Part shown: in pieces, positions 33,930 through 44,890 of the stretch | How the letters are laid out: every line of letters begins with the position of its first letter | Position numbering within the stretch: the stretch's first letter is position 1 | Assembly (NCBI GenBank): GCA_028571685.1 | Contig: CM053141.1 | Span: 75,563,833-75,627,832, forward strand | Source of the DNA: Heterohyrax brucei | Lineage: Eukaryota; Chordata; Mammalia; Hyracoidea; Procaviidae | Reading direction: 5' to 3' | DNA length: 64,000 nt | Made by a program: the position numbers and the translations under genes | Notes under the pieces: generated by a model | Told to the model about the DNA's origin: nothing | The model's input: the letters and a program-made list of their open reading frames with translations, nothing else | The model's database searches: none

Positions 33930-34660
33930 GTGGCAGTCAGCATGCAAGTGCCTTGATCCTCACCCCCTGGTATTTGTACCATTGTGTAGCCTCTGCTTAC
34001 AATATATCAAGTTTGGTCTGCATAACTAGCAGAGTACAGTAAAAGTAACAATGTAGAACTTCAAGGCTAGTTATAAAAAATATTGCCACTTCCTCATTGC
34101 TTTTTCTTGAATCATCCACTCTAGAGACACTAGTGCAGTCCAGTGGAGAGTCCCAAGTGATGAGGAACCAATATCTCTGCCAATCACCAGCAACAACATG
34201 CTAGTCATATTAGTGCACCACCTTGTAAGTGTATCCCCCAATCCCAGTGAAACTTTCCAAAAACTGAGGTTCAGCCAACATTTTGACTGCAAACTCACTA
34301 GATTTCCCAAGCGAGAATAACCAAGCTAAGCTACTCTTGAGTTCTTGACCTTCAGAAACATTGTGAATTATTATATTAGTGTTATTTTTGCAAAGGAGCA
34401 CTAGTGGTACAGTGGTTGAGTGGTTGAGTGCTTGACTGCTAATCAAAAAGTTAGCAGCTTGAATCCACTAGCGGCTCCATGAGTAAAAAGATCTGATGAT
34501 CTGTTCCCATAAAAATTACAACCAAAGAATCCCTATGGGGTAGCTCTACTCTGTCCTGTAGGATCACTATTGATTAGGTCACTTCAAATTGGAATCAACA
34601 TGATGGCACACAACATTATTTTGGAAAACTTAAAGATGACTTATTAAGCAGCAATTTTAA
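33930..34660 (+). mobile_element. MLT1-like MaLR LTR, split by a SINE
   Basis: 'cttgatcctcaccccctggt', 'taactagcagagtacagtaa', 'ggctagttataaaaaatatt' and 'gaccttcagaaacattgtga' followed by an AT-rich end fit the MLT1 order. A full AfroSINE interrupts it near the 3' end. It is an old placental-wide insertion, heavily diverged. Confidence 0.6.
34394..34615 (+). mobile_element. AfroSINE, full length
   Basis: 'ggagcactagtggtacagtg', a short internal repeat 'gtggttgagtggttgagtg', a B-box-like 'cttgaatccactagcggct' and the 3' part 'ctactctgtcctgtaggatc'. A probable short target duplication 'ttatttt' flanks it within the MLT1-like LTR. Confidence 0.85.
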
Positions 34661-36125
34661 CTCATGTATTTAATTTATATCCACATGAACAACACTGGTC
34701 ACCAAAACAAAGAAAGAGACTGTGCTCAAAGTAGATTTTACCTTCCCCATTTAGAATCAATTAAGGCAAATTTCTGGCACTTTTCAAATTCAGTCACCTC
34801 TTTGTCCCCACTTAGAGATAATAAGTGTTGATAAATCTTAAGGTCTATGCCCAAAGCATCTGGTATAGTAACATATAGGTAGCCAGTTACACGGCAAAGC
34901 CTCTTAAATGGATTTCAGAAAGCAGGCAAAAAATTAGTCTAGACAGTATCTGTTAGTAAACATCATTACATTCAATTATCTGACTGGAGAATGAAGGCAA
35001 AAAGGAATCTAATGGTAATTTCATTTTGGAAGAAAATTACGATAAAATGCTATTATTAAAGAAAAACTGAATGGCGTGTTTTCATAAGCAAAATGCCTAC
35101 AGAAACATGAATGCATTCAGAATATCTTACTGGAAATGCAAGGAAAATGCTGGCCTCCGTATAAAGTAAGGAGCTTGAGGGAATCTTGGAGAACTAACTG
35201 CAATGTTATAAACAAACCAAGATATTCTAGACAATTAGCATAAAAATAAGTCATCAGAACTAGAGACAATTACCAAGTTATGTGAGATCTCTAACATGAG
35301 CTCGTGAGCTGTTACCACGTATGGTTTTGTATTGTGTTTCATGTGTCACATATCTGTTTCTTGGCCTGAATTATAAGCCAAGAAGATAGAGATTCACTGC
35401 CCACGGTCAGTGTATTAGTCGGAATTTCCTGGAAAGATGAGTCTGACACAAGACTTTATTGGCAGTTGCAATTCCAGTGCAGTAAGAGTGAGGGAAAAGA
35501 CAACTGAGGCAAAAGAGCATGAGAAGCAAATGCCAGGTAATGGACAGACTGTGCCAGCCCCTGTCCCACAGTAGCCCACTACAAGACATGGCTGTCACTT
35601 GACTGGTGTTCCTACCTGGCCAAGCAGCATGCATCTGGGAAGGCTATACGGAAAAACCATAACTCAGAACAATCTATCAAAGGGAAACATAGAATTTATC
35701 ACCCTTCTTGACTCCCATTTCGGCCTCATCAAAGCTTTCTCTATCAGGAGTTTACTACCCTGTGCTCCTAAGGTATGTCATGTGGCCCCCTCAGCAGCCA
35801 CTGAGAAAACTATATCCTATACCCTATGGCTAAGACTTTATACAAATCCGAAAATGGTAAGAGTAACCAGAGATTCCAGGCATCGGACTCAGACAGGGAA
35901 AATGCATGGACGCACAAAGAGACCTTCACCACAGTGGCTTATGGCAGAGCAAGTAGCAGAGGATTTAAGTGTCAGGTAAGGCTGAAAGAATGTTCCAGTA
36001 CAATCAATGCTGAAAGATACCTGTGGACAGAGCCTTCTTGTGGTCTAAATGATAAACAGGAAAATAACGGGTACTCAGTACACTTACAATGTCCAGTTTT
36101 ACACATAAATCCATCTTGTCTTTGA
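34661..36125. other. Unassigned DNA
   Basis: No gene is recognised. 35405-35640 looks repeat-like ('tgtattagtcggaatttcct' onward). The longest frames here (126 and 99 codons, 35599-36125) overlap each other in different frames, show no known motif and are within chance expectation. Confidence 0.4.
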
Positions 36126-36420
36126 AGTACAGCCAGAATGCTCCTTAGAAAAAAAGATAGCAACACTTTCTTCTTACGTATTTCGGACAAGTTATATTAG
36201 GAATGACCAGTCACTAGAGGACATTGTGTTTCTTAAAGTCAGAGGTCAGTGAAAAAGAAGAAGACCTTCAACGAGATGGATTGACACAGTGGCTGACATA
36301 ATGGCCTCATTTACAACAAGGATAGTACGGACGGCTGAAGACCAGGAAGTGTTTCATTCTGTTGCACATAGGTCCACTATGAGTCAGAACCCACTCAGTG
36401 GTACATAAAAACATAAACAA
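36126..36420 (+). mobile_element. RTE LINE 3' end
   Basis: 'aagtacagccagaatgctcc' through 'ggacattgtgtttcttaaag' to 'ccactatgagtcagaaccca' is the last 300 bases of RTE. It is 5' truncated. Confidence 0.88.
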
Positions 36421-36767
36421 CCATCTTATCTAGTGAGCTCCAGACTATCTCTGCCCCCATCCCAGCAAGGCACCACTGTCTCATAGACTAGGGCTAGGAG
36501 GCAAAAAATTTTTGTTGTAAGTGTTCTTTTAAGTTTTATCTTTTCAGGAACAACTACCTGAATTTGGTCAAACTGATCTTCTTAAGTCTTCTTAGTGATT
36601 TATGCTGCCCTCAGAATCCCCAAAATTCAGCCTTGTCCTAGGTAGCAGCCTACATTAATTCATTTGCTTGCATAAGATTTAATATGAAGAAACTAATTGT
36701 TAATTTGAAGTATTAGTAGAGGTACATTTTGTTCATAAAACTAAAAATAATTCAAATTTCCCTGAAT
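36421..36767. other. Unassigned DNA
   Basis: No gene or repeat was recognised. Confidence 0.5.
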
Positions 36768-37110
36768 TTTTTTTATTGTACTTTACATGTAGGTTTACCA
36801 AACAGTTTCTCATTAAATAGTACAGATATTATTTTCTGACACTAGTTAACAGCCCCATAGTGGATCAACATTCCCTACTCAAACTTAGAATCCTTATTAC
36901 CAGCTGTCTTGTCCCCCTCCTGCCTTCCAGTCTTTGCTCCTGGGCTGGTGTGCAACTCAAGCCTCGTTTTATTTTATGAGCCCATCCAGTCTTTGGCTAA
37001 AGGGTCAGCCTCAGCAGTGACTTCATTACTGAGCTGAAAAGGTGTCTGTGGGCCATATGCTAAGGGTTTCTCCAGCCTCTGTAAGGCGAGAAATGCCTCC
37101 AGAGATTCCA
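36768..37110 (-). mobile_element. L1 3' UTR end, antisense
   Basis: The T-rich start, 'aaacagtttctcattaaata', 'gtctttgctcctgggctggt' and 'gtctttggctaaagggtcag' are the reverse of the same L1 3' UTR found at 20990-21340. It is a severely 5'-truncated insertion of about 340 bases. Confidence 0.78.
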
Positions 37111-37924
37111 CTGACATGAATGTGGGCAGACTAGGGACAGGAGTTCTAAGCTGTGCACTAGAGCCCAGCTGGAAGGGACTCCCAAGCCACAAAAAAGAAA
37201 AGGAAAAAAAAAAAAGAATACAGACCAAAAAAAAAAAAATCACAGCAAAAAAAAAGCCCAAGGATTCCACCAGCGTGGCGGCATGGGCCAGTGGAGTTCT
37301 GCCCCAGCTGAGCAGTGCTTCATAGCTTTTCACAAAGAGGAAAAGATAGCACATGGTGCCAGAAGTTTGAGAGAGAAAAGATGGAGAGGTGGCAGGAGAC
37401 ATAAAAGGAACCAAAAGAAATGGAAAAGAAAAGAACTCCAGTTCAGACAAACGGCACTCAGGAAGCCAGCCAATGGGGGTGGGTTGTGAATCCAAGCAGC
37501 TAGGGCTGAAGGAGTTTGCTTCTAGCCAAAAGACTGAGGCAGCAGGAAGCAGAAAAAGCTGAGGGTAGGGGAAAGATGAGGTTAGGAAAGTATATATCAC
37601 TATTTAGCAGGTGATCTGCGATCTGCTAGAAGTATTCCACATTCTAATTACTGATGGACACTTGCAGCTATTTCTCTACATTTTGAATTATGCCACATCA
37701 GGAAACAAAGATCTAGATGCTTTACTAAGGTTGACTTTACTTAGAGGAGGCAGCTCTACCTCAGTCATATTTTGAGGTGCCTTTCCATGAGGAACTCATC
37801 TTCCAAAACTGTACCAGTGTTTTCCTGCTATTTGTAACGTTTTCAGTGGCCAATTTTTTTTTTTTTAGATCACCAGATCCTTTTTCCTAGTCTGTCTTAG
37901 TCTGTCTGGGAGCTCTGCTGAAAC
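37111..37924. other. Unassigned DNA with an A-rich tract at 37187-37256
   Basis: The A-rich tract has long A runs broken by single G, C and T bases. The rest shows no gene. The 208-codon minus-strand frame across 36974-37600 overlaps the L1 3' UTR and the T-rich complement of this tract, so it is not supported as a gene. Confidence 0.5.
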
Positions 37925-37960
37925 TTACCCAAGATGAAGAAATTAAAGATTATGAAGAAA

Positions 37961-38117
37961 TGCTGGTGGTGTAGTGGTTAAGTGCTACAGATGCTAAAGG
38001 TCAGCAGTTTAAATCCACCAGGTGCTCCTTGGAAAGTCTATGGGGCAGTTCTACTCTGTCCTATAGGGTCACTATGACTCTGAATCAAATTGACAGTAGT
38101 GGGTTTGGTTTTGGGGG
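37961..38117 (+). mobile_element. AfroSINE, short form
   Basis: 'tgctggtggtgtagtggtta', 'ggtcagcagtttaaatccac', 'ctccttggaaagtctatggg' and 'gtcactatgactctgaatca' end in 'gggtttggttttgg'. It sits inside the RTE, so it is younger than that RTE. Confidence 0.88.
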
Positions 38118-38841
38118 TACAGTATGAAATTGATCAAACATGTAATCAAGATGCATTGATGATTAGAATGTGAAAGCTGGACACACAAAAAAGATCTGTA
38201 GTTGGAAAATGTGGTCTTCATGACAGAAATGACACCAAAGAGCCCATGATAGAATTTTGCAAGACCAGAGGCTTATTCATTGCAAATACCTTCTTTCAAC
38301 AACAAAAATGTCTACTATACTTATGGAACTGGATGGAATATACAGGAATTAAACTGACTACAATTTAACTGTGGAAAGAGACTTCAGATATTATCAGTCA
38401 GAACAAGGTCAGGAGCCAACTGTGGAACAGTCCATCAGTTGGTCATATACTAGTTCAAGTTCAGGCTAAAGGAAATTAGAGCAAGTCCTTGAGAGTCAAA
38501 GTAAGATCTAAAGTATATTTCAGTATATTCCACCTGAATTCAGAGATCATCTCAAGAATGGATTTGGCAAACTGAACACTAATGACAGAGACCAGACAAA
38601 TTATGAATGACATCAAGACCATCATACATGAAGAAAGCAAATTAAAAAGACAAGAAATGAAAAAAAAAAAGAACATCAGAAGAGACTCCAAAATTTCCTG
38701 TTGAACATAGAGTAGATAGAACAAAAAGCAGAAATGATATAGTAAAAGCTGAACAGACAATTTCAAACAGTGGCTCTTGAAGACAAAGTAAAGTATCATA
38801 AAGAAATGTGGAAATACCTGGAGTTAAAAAATCAAAAGAGA

Positions 38842-41800
38842 ATCAAGCTAACAATGAACAAAGAAGAGCAGGGGTGGCAATTCTAATCTCAGACAAAATC
38901 AACTTTAATGTCAAATCCACCATCGTGGACAAAGATGGACACTATTTATTGCTGAAAGGTTCAGTACACAAGCAAGACTTAACTATATTAAACATTTATG
39001 CACCTGATGTCAGAGCACCTAAATATGTCGAAGAAACACTGACTACGCTCAAAAGAGAGTTAGATGATTCCACAATAATAGTGGGAGACTTTAACACTCC
39101 ACTCTCATTACTAGACAGATCATCTAGAAAAAAGCTCAGTAAAGATACAGAAGACCTCATTGACACAATTAACCAACTAAACCTCATTGATATATACACA
39201 ACTTTCCACCCATCAGCAGACAACTACACCTTGTTCTCCAGTGCACATGGAACATTCTCCAGAATTGACCACGTGATAGGCCATAATGCAATGCTCAACA
39301 AAATCCATACCATTGAATTACTGCAAAGCATCTTCTCAGATCATAAAGCCATAAAAGCCGAAATCAACAGCAGAAAAAACAGAGATAGAAAGTGGAACTC
39401 TTGGAAACTGAACAACATCTTGCTCAAAAAAACATGGGTTATAGAGGAAATTAGGGATCAATTAAAGAAATTCATGGATTCCAATGAGAACGAAAACACT
39501 TCCTACCAGAACCTATGGCATACAGCCAAAGCAGTGCTCAGAGGTCTGTTTATCTCCATAAATGCACACATCGGGAAGGAAGAAAGAAACCAAATCAAGG
39601 AACTAACTCTACAGCTTGAACAAGTAGAAAGAGAACAACAGATGAACCCCTCGGGCACCGGAAGAAAGGAGATCATAAAGATTAGAGCAGAGCTAAATGA
39701 ATTAGAGAATAGAAAAACAATTGAAAAAATTCAAAAGACCAAAAGCTGGTTTTTTGAAAAGATCAACAAAATTGATAAACCACTGGCTAAATTTACTAAA
39801 GAAAAGCAGGAAAGGAAACAAATAACCCAAATTAGAAATGAGAAGGGAGTTCTCACCACAGATGCAACAGAAATCAAAAACATTATAACAGAATACTATG
39901 AAAGACTGTACTCTAACAAATTTGAAAACCTAGGGGAAATGGACCAATTCCTTGACTCATACCACCTACCCAAATTATCACAACATGAAGCAGAACAACT
40001 TAATAAACCCATCACAAAGGAAGAGATTGAAAAGGTCATCAAAACACTGCCAACCCAGAAAAGTCCGGGCCCAGATGGTTTCACGGCAGAATTCTACCAA
40101 GCATTTAGAGAAGAGTTATCCCCAATACTATTGAAACTATTTCACAGTATAGAAAGGGATGAAGTACTCCCAAACTCATTCTATGAAGCCACCATAACCC
40201 TGATACCTAAGCCCGGGAAAGATCCAACAAAGACAGAGAACTACAGACCGATATCACTCATGAACTTAGATGCCAAAATCTTCAACAAAATTCTTGCCAA
40301 CAGAATACAACAACATATCAAGAAAATAATCCATCATGACCAAGTGGGATTCATACCAGGGATGCAAGGCTGGTTCAACATCAGGAAAACAATTAATGTG
40401 ATTAACCACATAAATAACACAAACGACAAAGATCACCTAATTTTGTCCATTGATGCCGAAAAGGCATTTGATAAAGTCCAACACCCATTCATGCTAAAAG
40501 CTCTTAGTAAAATGGGCATAGACGGCAAATTCCTCAACACAATAAGGGCCATTTATATAAAGCCAATTGCCCACATCATCCTGAATTGAGAGAGACTGAA
40601 AGACTTTCCCCTGAGATCAGGAACTAGACAAGGATGCCCACTGTCACCTCTCCTATTCAACATTGTGCTAGAAGTTCTAGCCAGAGCAATTAGACAAGAC
40701 GAACAAATAAAAGGCATCTGCATTGGCAAAGAGGAAGTTAAAATCTCCCTGTTTGCAGATGATATGATTGTATATGCAGAGAACCCCAAGGAATCTATAA
40801 GTAAGTTACTCAAACTGATGGAAGAGTTCAGCAAAGTCTCAGGATACAAGATAAACATAAGTAAATCAGTAGGATTCCTTTATACCAACAATGAGACTGT
40901 TAAGGAGGATATTATCAAATCTATACCATTTATGATAGCCCCTAAGAAGATAAAGTACCTAGGAATTAATCTAACCAGAGAAACAACAGACCTTTACAAA
41001 GAGAACTACAAGCCCTTACTACAAGAAACTAAGAGAGACTTAGATAAATGGAAAAACCTACCCTGCTCATGGATAGGAAGACTTAACTTTGTGAAAATGT
41101 CTATTTTACCCAAAGCAATTTATTTATATAATGCAATCCCAATACAAGTTCCAGCATCATTTTTTAATGAGATGGAGAAACAAATCACCAATTTTGTTTG
41201 GAAAGGGAAGAAGCCCCGGATAAGTAAGGTACTACTAAAGAAGAACACACTGGGAGGCCTCTCATTACCCGACCTTAGAACATACTACACTGCCACAGTG
41301 GTCAAAACAGCCTGGTACTGCTACAAGAACAGACAGACTGATCAATGGAACAGAATTGAGACCCCAGAGATGACACCATTTGCCTATGAACAGTTGATAT
41401 TCGACAAAGGCCCTAAGACATTAAACCGGGGGTAAAAACAGTATCTTCAACAAGTGGTGCTAGCAAAATTGGTTATCCATCTGCAATAAACTGAATCAAG
41501 ATCCATATCTTACACCTTATACAAAAACCAACTCCAACTGGATAAAAGACCTAAATATCAAACCTAAAACGATAAAGCTCATCCAAGAAAAGGTAGGAAC
41601 AACAATGGAAGTTTTAATACACAATGAGGACAGACTCCAAAATCTGTCAAAGAAACCTCAATCAACAGAAGAGAAAGTAGATAAATGGGAACTATTAAGA
41701 ATCAAACACTTTTGCTCATCCAAAGACTTTATTAATAGAATTAAAAGAACACCCACAGAGTGGGAAAAAATATTTGGCAACTCTATGTCAGATCGACGCC

Positions 41801-42477
41801 TGATCTCCATAATCTATAAGATACTACAAAATATCAATAAGAAGAAGATAAACCATCCAATTAAGCGATGGGCAAAGAAGATGGACAGATACTTCACTAA
41901 AGAGGAGATCCAGGCAGCCAAAAAACACATGCGGACATGTTTACAATCTTTAGTTATTAAAGAAATTCAAATCAAGACAACAATGAGATACCATCTCACC
42001 CCAACAAGATTGGCCATGATCCAGAAAACACAAAACAACAAATGCTGGAGAGGCTGTGGAGAAAGTAGAACCCTCCTACACTGTTGGTGGGGTTGCAAAA
42101 TGGTCCAGCCTCTTTGGAAGGCAATCTGGCGCTTCCTTAAAAAAATGGATACTGATATACCATTTGACCCAGTAATTCCACTACTTGGAATATATCCTAC
42201 AGATTCAAGGCCTTTCACACCAACGGACACATGCACCAGAATGTTTATCGCAGCACAGTCCACAATAGCAAAAAGATGGAATCAACCCAGATGCCCAACA
42301 ATAGAAGAATGAATAGGTAAACTGTGGTACATATACTCAATGGAGCACTACGCAATGATAAAGAATAACGATGATTCCAGGAAACATCTCCTAACCTGGT
42401 TTCAACTGGAAGACATTATGTTGAGTGAGAGTAGTCAGCGACAAAAGGACAAATACTGTATGAGACCTCTACGATAA
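38842..42477 (+). pseudogene. L1 ORF2, 5' truncated, lightly broken
   Basis: Coding starts in the endonuclease ('[20 protein letters not shown]') and keeps catalytic 'VGDFNTPLS', 'SRIDHVIGH' and '[10 protein letters not shown]'. The reverse transcriptase keeps '[12 protein letters not shown]' and the active site FADD at 40752-40763. The C-terminal zinc-knuckle-like motif CWRGC...HCWWGC lies at 42040-42097. Breaks: an in-frame TGA at 40587, a frame change between about 41400 and 41435, TAG at 41461 and TGA at 42310. The natural stop is TAA at 42475. About 1210 codons remain of the usual roughly 1275. It cannot make a working protein, but only four lesions suggest moderate age. Confidence 0.93.
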
Positions 42478-43484
42478 GATCTCAAAAACAGACTTGTGTA
42501 TAGAAGAAAAGACTCTTTGACAGCTGCAAGGGAGAGGAGGGAGGGAGGGAAGGCGAGGGGGGGAGGGTTTAGTTTGGGTAGTTACTAGAAATCTAGTTGG
42601 GAGAAAGCGCTGACAGCACACATTAGGAACAAGAACAACATTAAGTGGACTTCAGCATAACTTGAGTACTCCTTCCATCTTAACTCAATACTGCAAGGAT
42701 AGAGTAGCTGGGGCAGGGGGCGGGGGACCATGCTCTTAGGCGAATTTCAGGCCAATTGGCACAACTAGCGTTTTGCTAAGAGAGCTCTCTGCACCCCACA
42801 TTGGTGAGCGGCGTCTGGGGTCTTAAAAGCTGCCAAGCTGCCATCCGAGGACACAGCAAATGGTCCCAACTCAGCAGGAACGGATGCTCACCGAGGGCCA
42901 AAATGGCATGTGGTAAAGACAACTGAGAAGACAGAGAGACCCACAAGAGTGGGTGCCTACATCGACCTGGGACCGGAAGAACCGGATGGTGCCCGGCCAC
43001 CACCAGTGATAGCCATGACGGAGCTCACAGAGAGGAGCCTCACTGGCAACACAAGAATAAAAAGAGGTGCATCATGAGATCTCCACTAAAAGACCTCAAT
43101 TGATGGTCCAGCGGTTTTGGGGTTCCTCTGAGAGCATGGCTCCCGGCCCTGATGCTGCCTGTTCCCATAAATTATAACAAAGGTCCACTCTTTGGACAGG
43201 AATGGAATGAACTTGGCAATGCAGAGTAACCATATGTTGGAAGCACTTTATGGTTCTATACATCTATAGGATATCATCTTGCTGACCTCTGGCTGGAGGA
43301 AGGGGAGTGGACAGAGAGGAGGGGAAAGGAGACTATTGAGAGGATGAGACATGTATGGAGCAGAGAGGAATGGTGTGCAGTCACCGGACATGGAGAGTAG
43401 TGGAAGCTGCATATAGGGGGGCATGTAAATTTACATGTGAATGTACATTTTCACTCAGTTATTTTAAATAAAAAATAAAAATAA
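42478..43484 (+). other. L1 3' UTR with G-rich polypurine tract
   Basis: Noncoding 3' UTR of the L1. A polypurine tract with five or more runs of three or more G lies at 42530-42568, a typical mammalian L1 3' UTR feature able to form a G-quadruplex. The UTR ends in AT-rich 'ttttaaataaaaaataaaaa'. Its sequence differs from the 3' UTR of the antisense L1s at 20.9, 36.8 and 52.1 kb, so at least two L1 3' UTR types are present. Confidence 0.85.
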
Positions 43485-44358
43485 AAAAAATCAAAAGAGA
43501 AGAACACACACAGCATTTCTCAAGCTGAAAGAATTGAAGAAAAAATTCAATTCTCCAGTTACAGGCAAAATATTGAATGATGCAGGAAGAACCAAAAGAA
43601 GATGGACGGAATGCACAGCCACTGGACAAAAAAGAACTGGTTGATGTTTTACCATTTCAAGAGGTAGTAATGATCAAGAACTGCCATTGTGGAAGGAAAG
43701 CTCAAGCTGTACTGACAGCACTGGTGAAAAACAAGGCACCAGGAACTGATGGAAAGGCAATTGCAAAGGTTTAACAAATGGGGGTCAGCAAAGAGAACAC
43801 TTGCTGATATATGACAACAAATTTAGAAAAAGAGTTACCTGGCCAACTGGATGAAGTAATCCACATCTGTGCCCATTCCAAATAAAGGTGATTCAATGGG
43901 ATACATCAATTATTTAACAATATCATTAATACCACGCACAAGTAAAATGTTGCTGAAGGTAATTAAAAAACGGTTGCAACAGTACATCAACAAGGAACTG
44001 CCAGAAATCCAGGCTGGATTCAGAAGAATATATCGAACAAGTGATACTGCTGACCTTAGGTGGACATTCGTTAAAGCAGAGAACACCAGAAAGACGTTTC
44101 TCTGTGTTTTATCAACTATGGAAAGGCATTCGACTATGTGGATCACAAAAAATTATGGATAACATTGCAAAGAAGGGGGATTTCAGAACACTTAACTGTG
44201 TTTATGAGGAAACATCTACATAGAAGAAGTAGCAGCCATTGAAACCACACAGTGGGATGCTGCATGGCTTACAAGCAAGAAAGGTCTATGTCAGGGTTGT
44301 CTCTTTTCACAATACTTATTCAATCTGTATGCTGAGCAAAGAATCCAAGCAGCTAGAC

Positions 44359-44890
44359 TGTCTTAAGCTGGGCTCTTTAAAGAACCAAAACCAGTAAAAT
44401 GTGTAAATGTATACAGAGAGACAGAGAGAGAGTTGCACCAAGGAAATGGCTTCTCAAGTGGTAAAGACTATAATGTATGAAGTCCACAGATCAGGAAACA
44501 GGGTTCTCCTGATTCATGTAGCCATGGCAGACCCAAGATTAGTAGCCTAGAAAGCAGAACTATTGTTCACAGGCTGTGAAAATCAGTGAATCCTAAGATC
44601 AGAAGGCAAGCTGCACTCAAGTCTTATGAACTGGAGGTCAGACAAACAATAGCCAGTTGCAGTACCCAGAACACACAAAAGTCCCCTGATCCCTGCCTGA
44701 ATGTAAGCCCACCCTTGGTGTAGGCCACATGCCCAAGGAAACACTCCTTCAACTGACTGGCTACTCAGCAGATCTATTATAGGGGTGATCATGTACCAAA
44801 TCTTACAGGGAAGTGATCACAACATTATACAAATGCCAAAACACTGAGAATCATGGCTCAGCCAAGTTGACACATACTCTTAACCATTGT
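44359..44890 (-). mobile_element. ERVL-type LTR, antisense (3' LTR of the fossil)
   Basis: In reverse it begins near 44890 with 'ggttaagagtatgtgtcaac' and ends at 44359 ('cagcttaagaca'). It abuts ERVL internal sequence to the right and replaces RTE sequence at 44359. A second copy of the same LTR family lies at 50993-52102. Confidence 0.75.

Larger units (their letters stand above)
38842..43484 (+). mobile_element. L1 LINE, 5' truncated, youngest L1 here, 16 bp target duplication
   Basis: The insertion is flanked by the perfect 16-base repeat 'aaaaaatcaaaagaga' at 38826-38841 and 43485-43500. The top-strand pre-insertion site is 'gagtt/aaaaaa', so the nicked strand read 5'-TTTTTT/AACTC, the classic L1 endonuclease target. 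It begins inside the endonuclease domain of ORF2, so ORF1 and the 5' UTR were lost during insertion. It has an ORF2 body with few breaks, a 3' UTR of about 1 kb and an A-rich tail ('aaataaaaataaaaaaaa'). It is the most recent L1 in the window by frame preservation. Confidence 0.97.
37925..44358 (+). mobile_element. RTE LINE split by a SINE and a 4.6 kb L1
   Basis: RTE pieces are collinear: 37925-37960 (end of endonuclease, 'aagatgaagaaattaaagat'), 38118-38841 (linker region) and 43501-44358 (RT domain up to 'gctgagcaaagaatccaagc'). The AfroSINE at 37961-38117 and the L1 at 38842-43484 interrupt it, and an ERVL-type LTR cuts it off at 44359. The RT part contains 'MLLKVIKKRLQQYINKELPEIQAGF' coding (about 43947), quoted only in part: 'LQQYINKELPEIQAGF'. 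It is old and has frame breaks throughout. Confidence 0.92.

Noticed and set aside
35599-36125. Two overlapping frames of 126 and 99 codons
   Set aside because: They overlap in different frames, contain no recognised motif, and lack promoter or splice context.
36974-37600. 208-codon minus-strand frame
   Set aside because: Its Phe/Leu-rich middle comes from the complement of an A-rich tract and its end overlaps L1 3' UTR; no domain is visible.
38842-42477. Functional L1 ORF2
   Set aside because: The element is 5' truncated with no ORF1, and ORF2 has three internal stops and one frame change.
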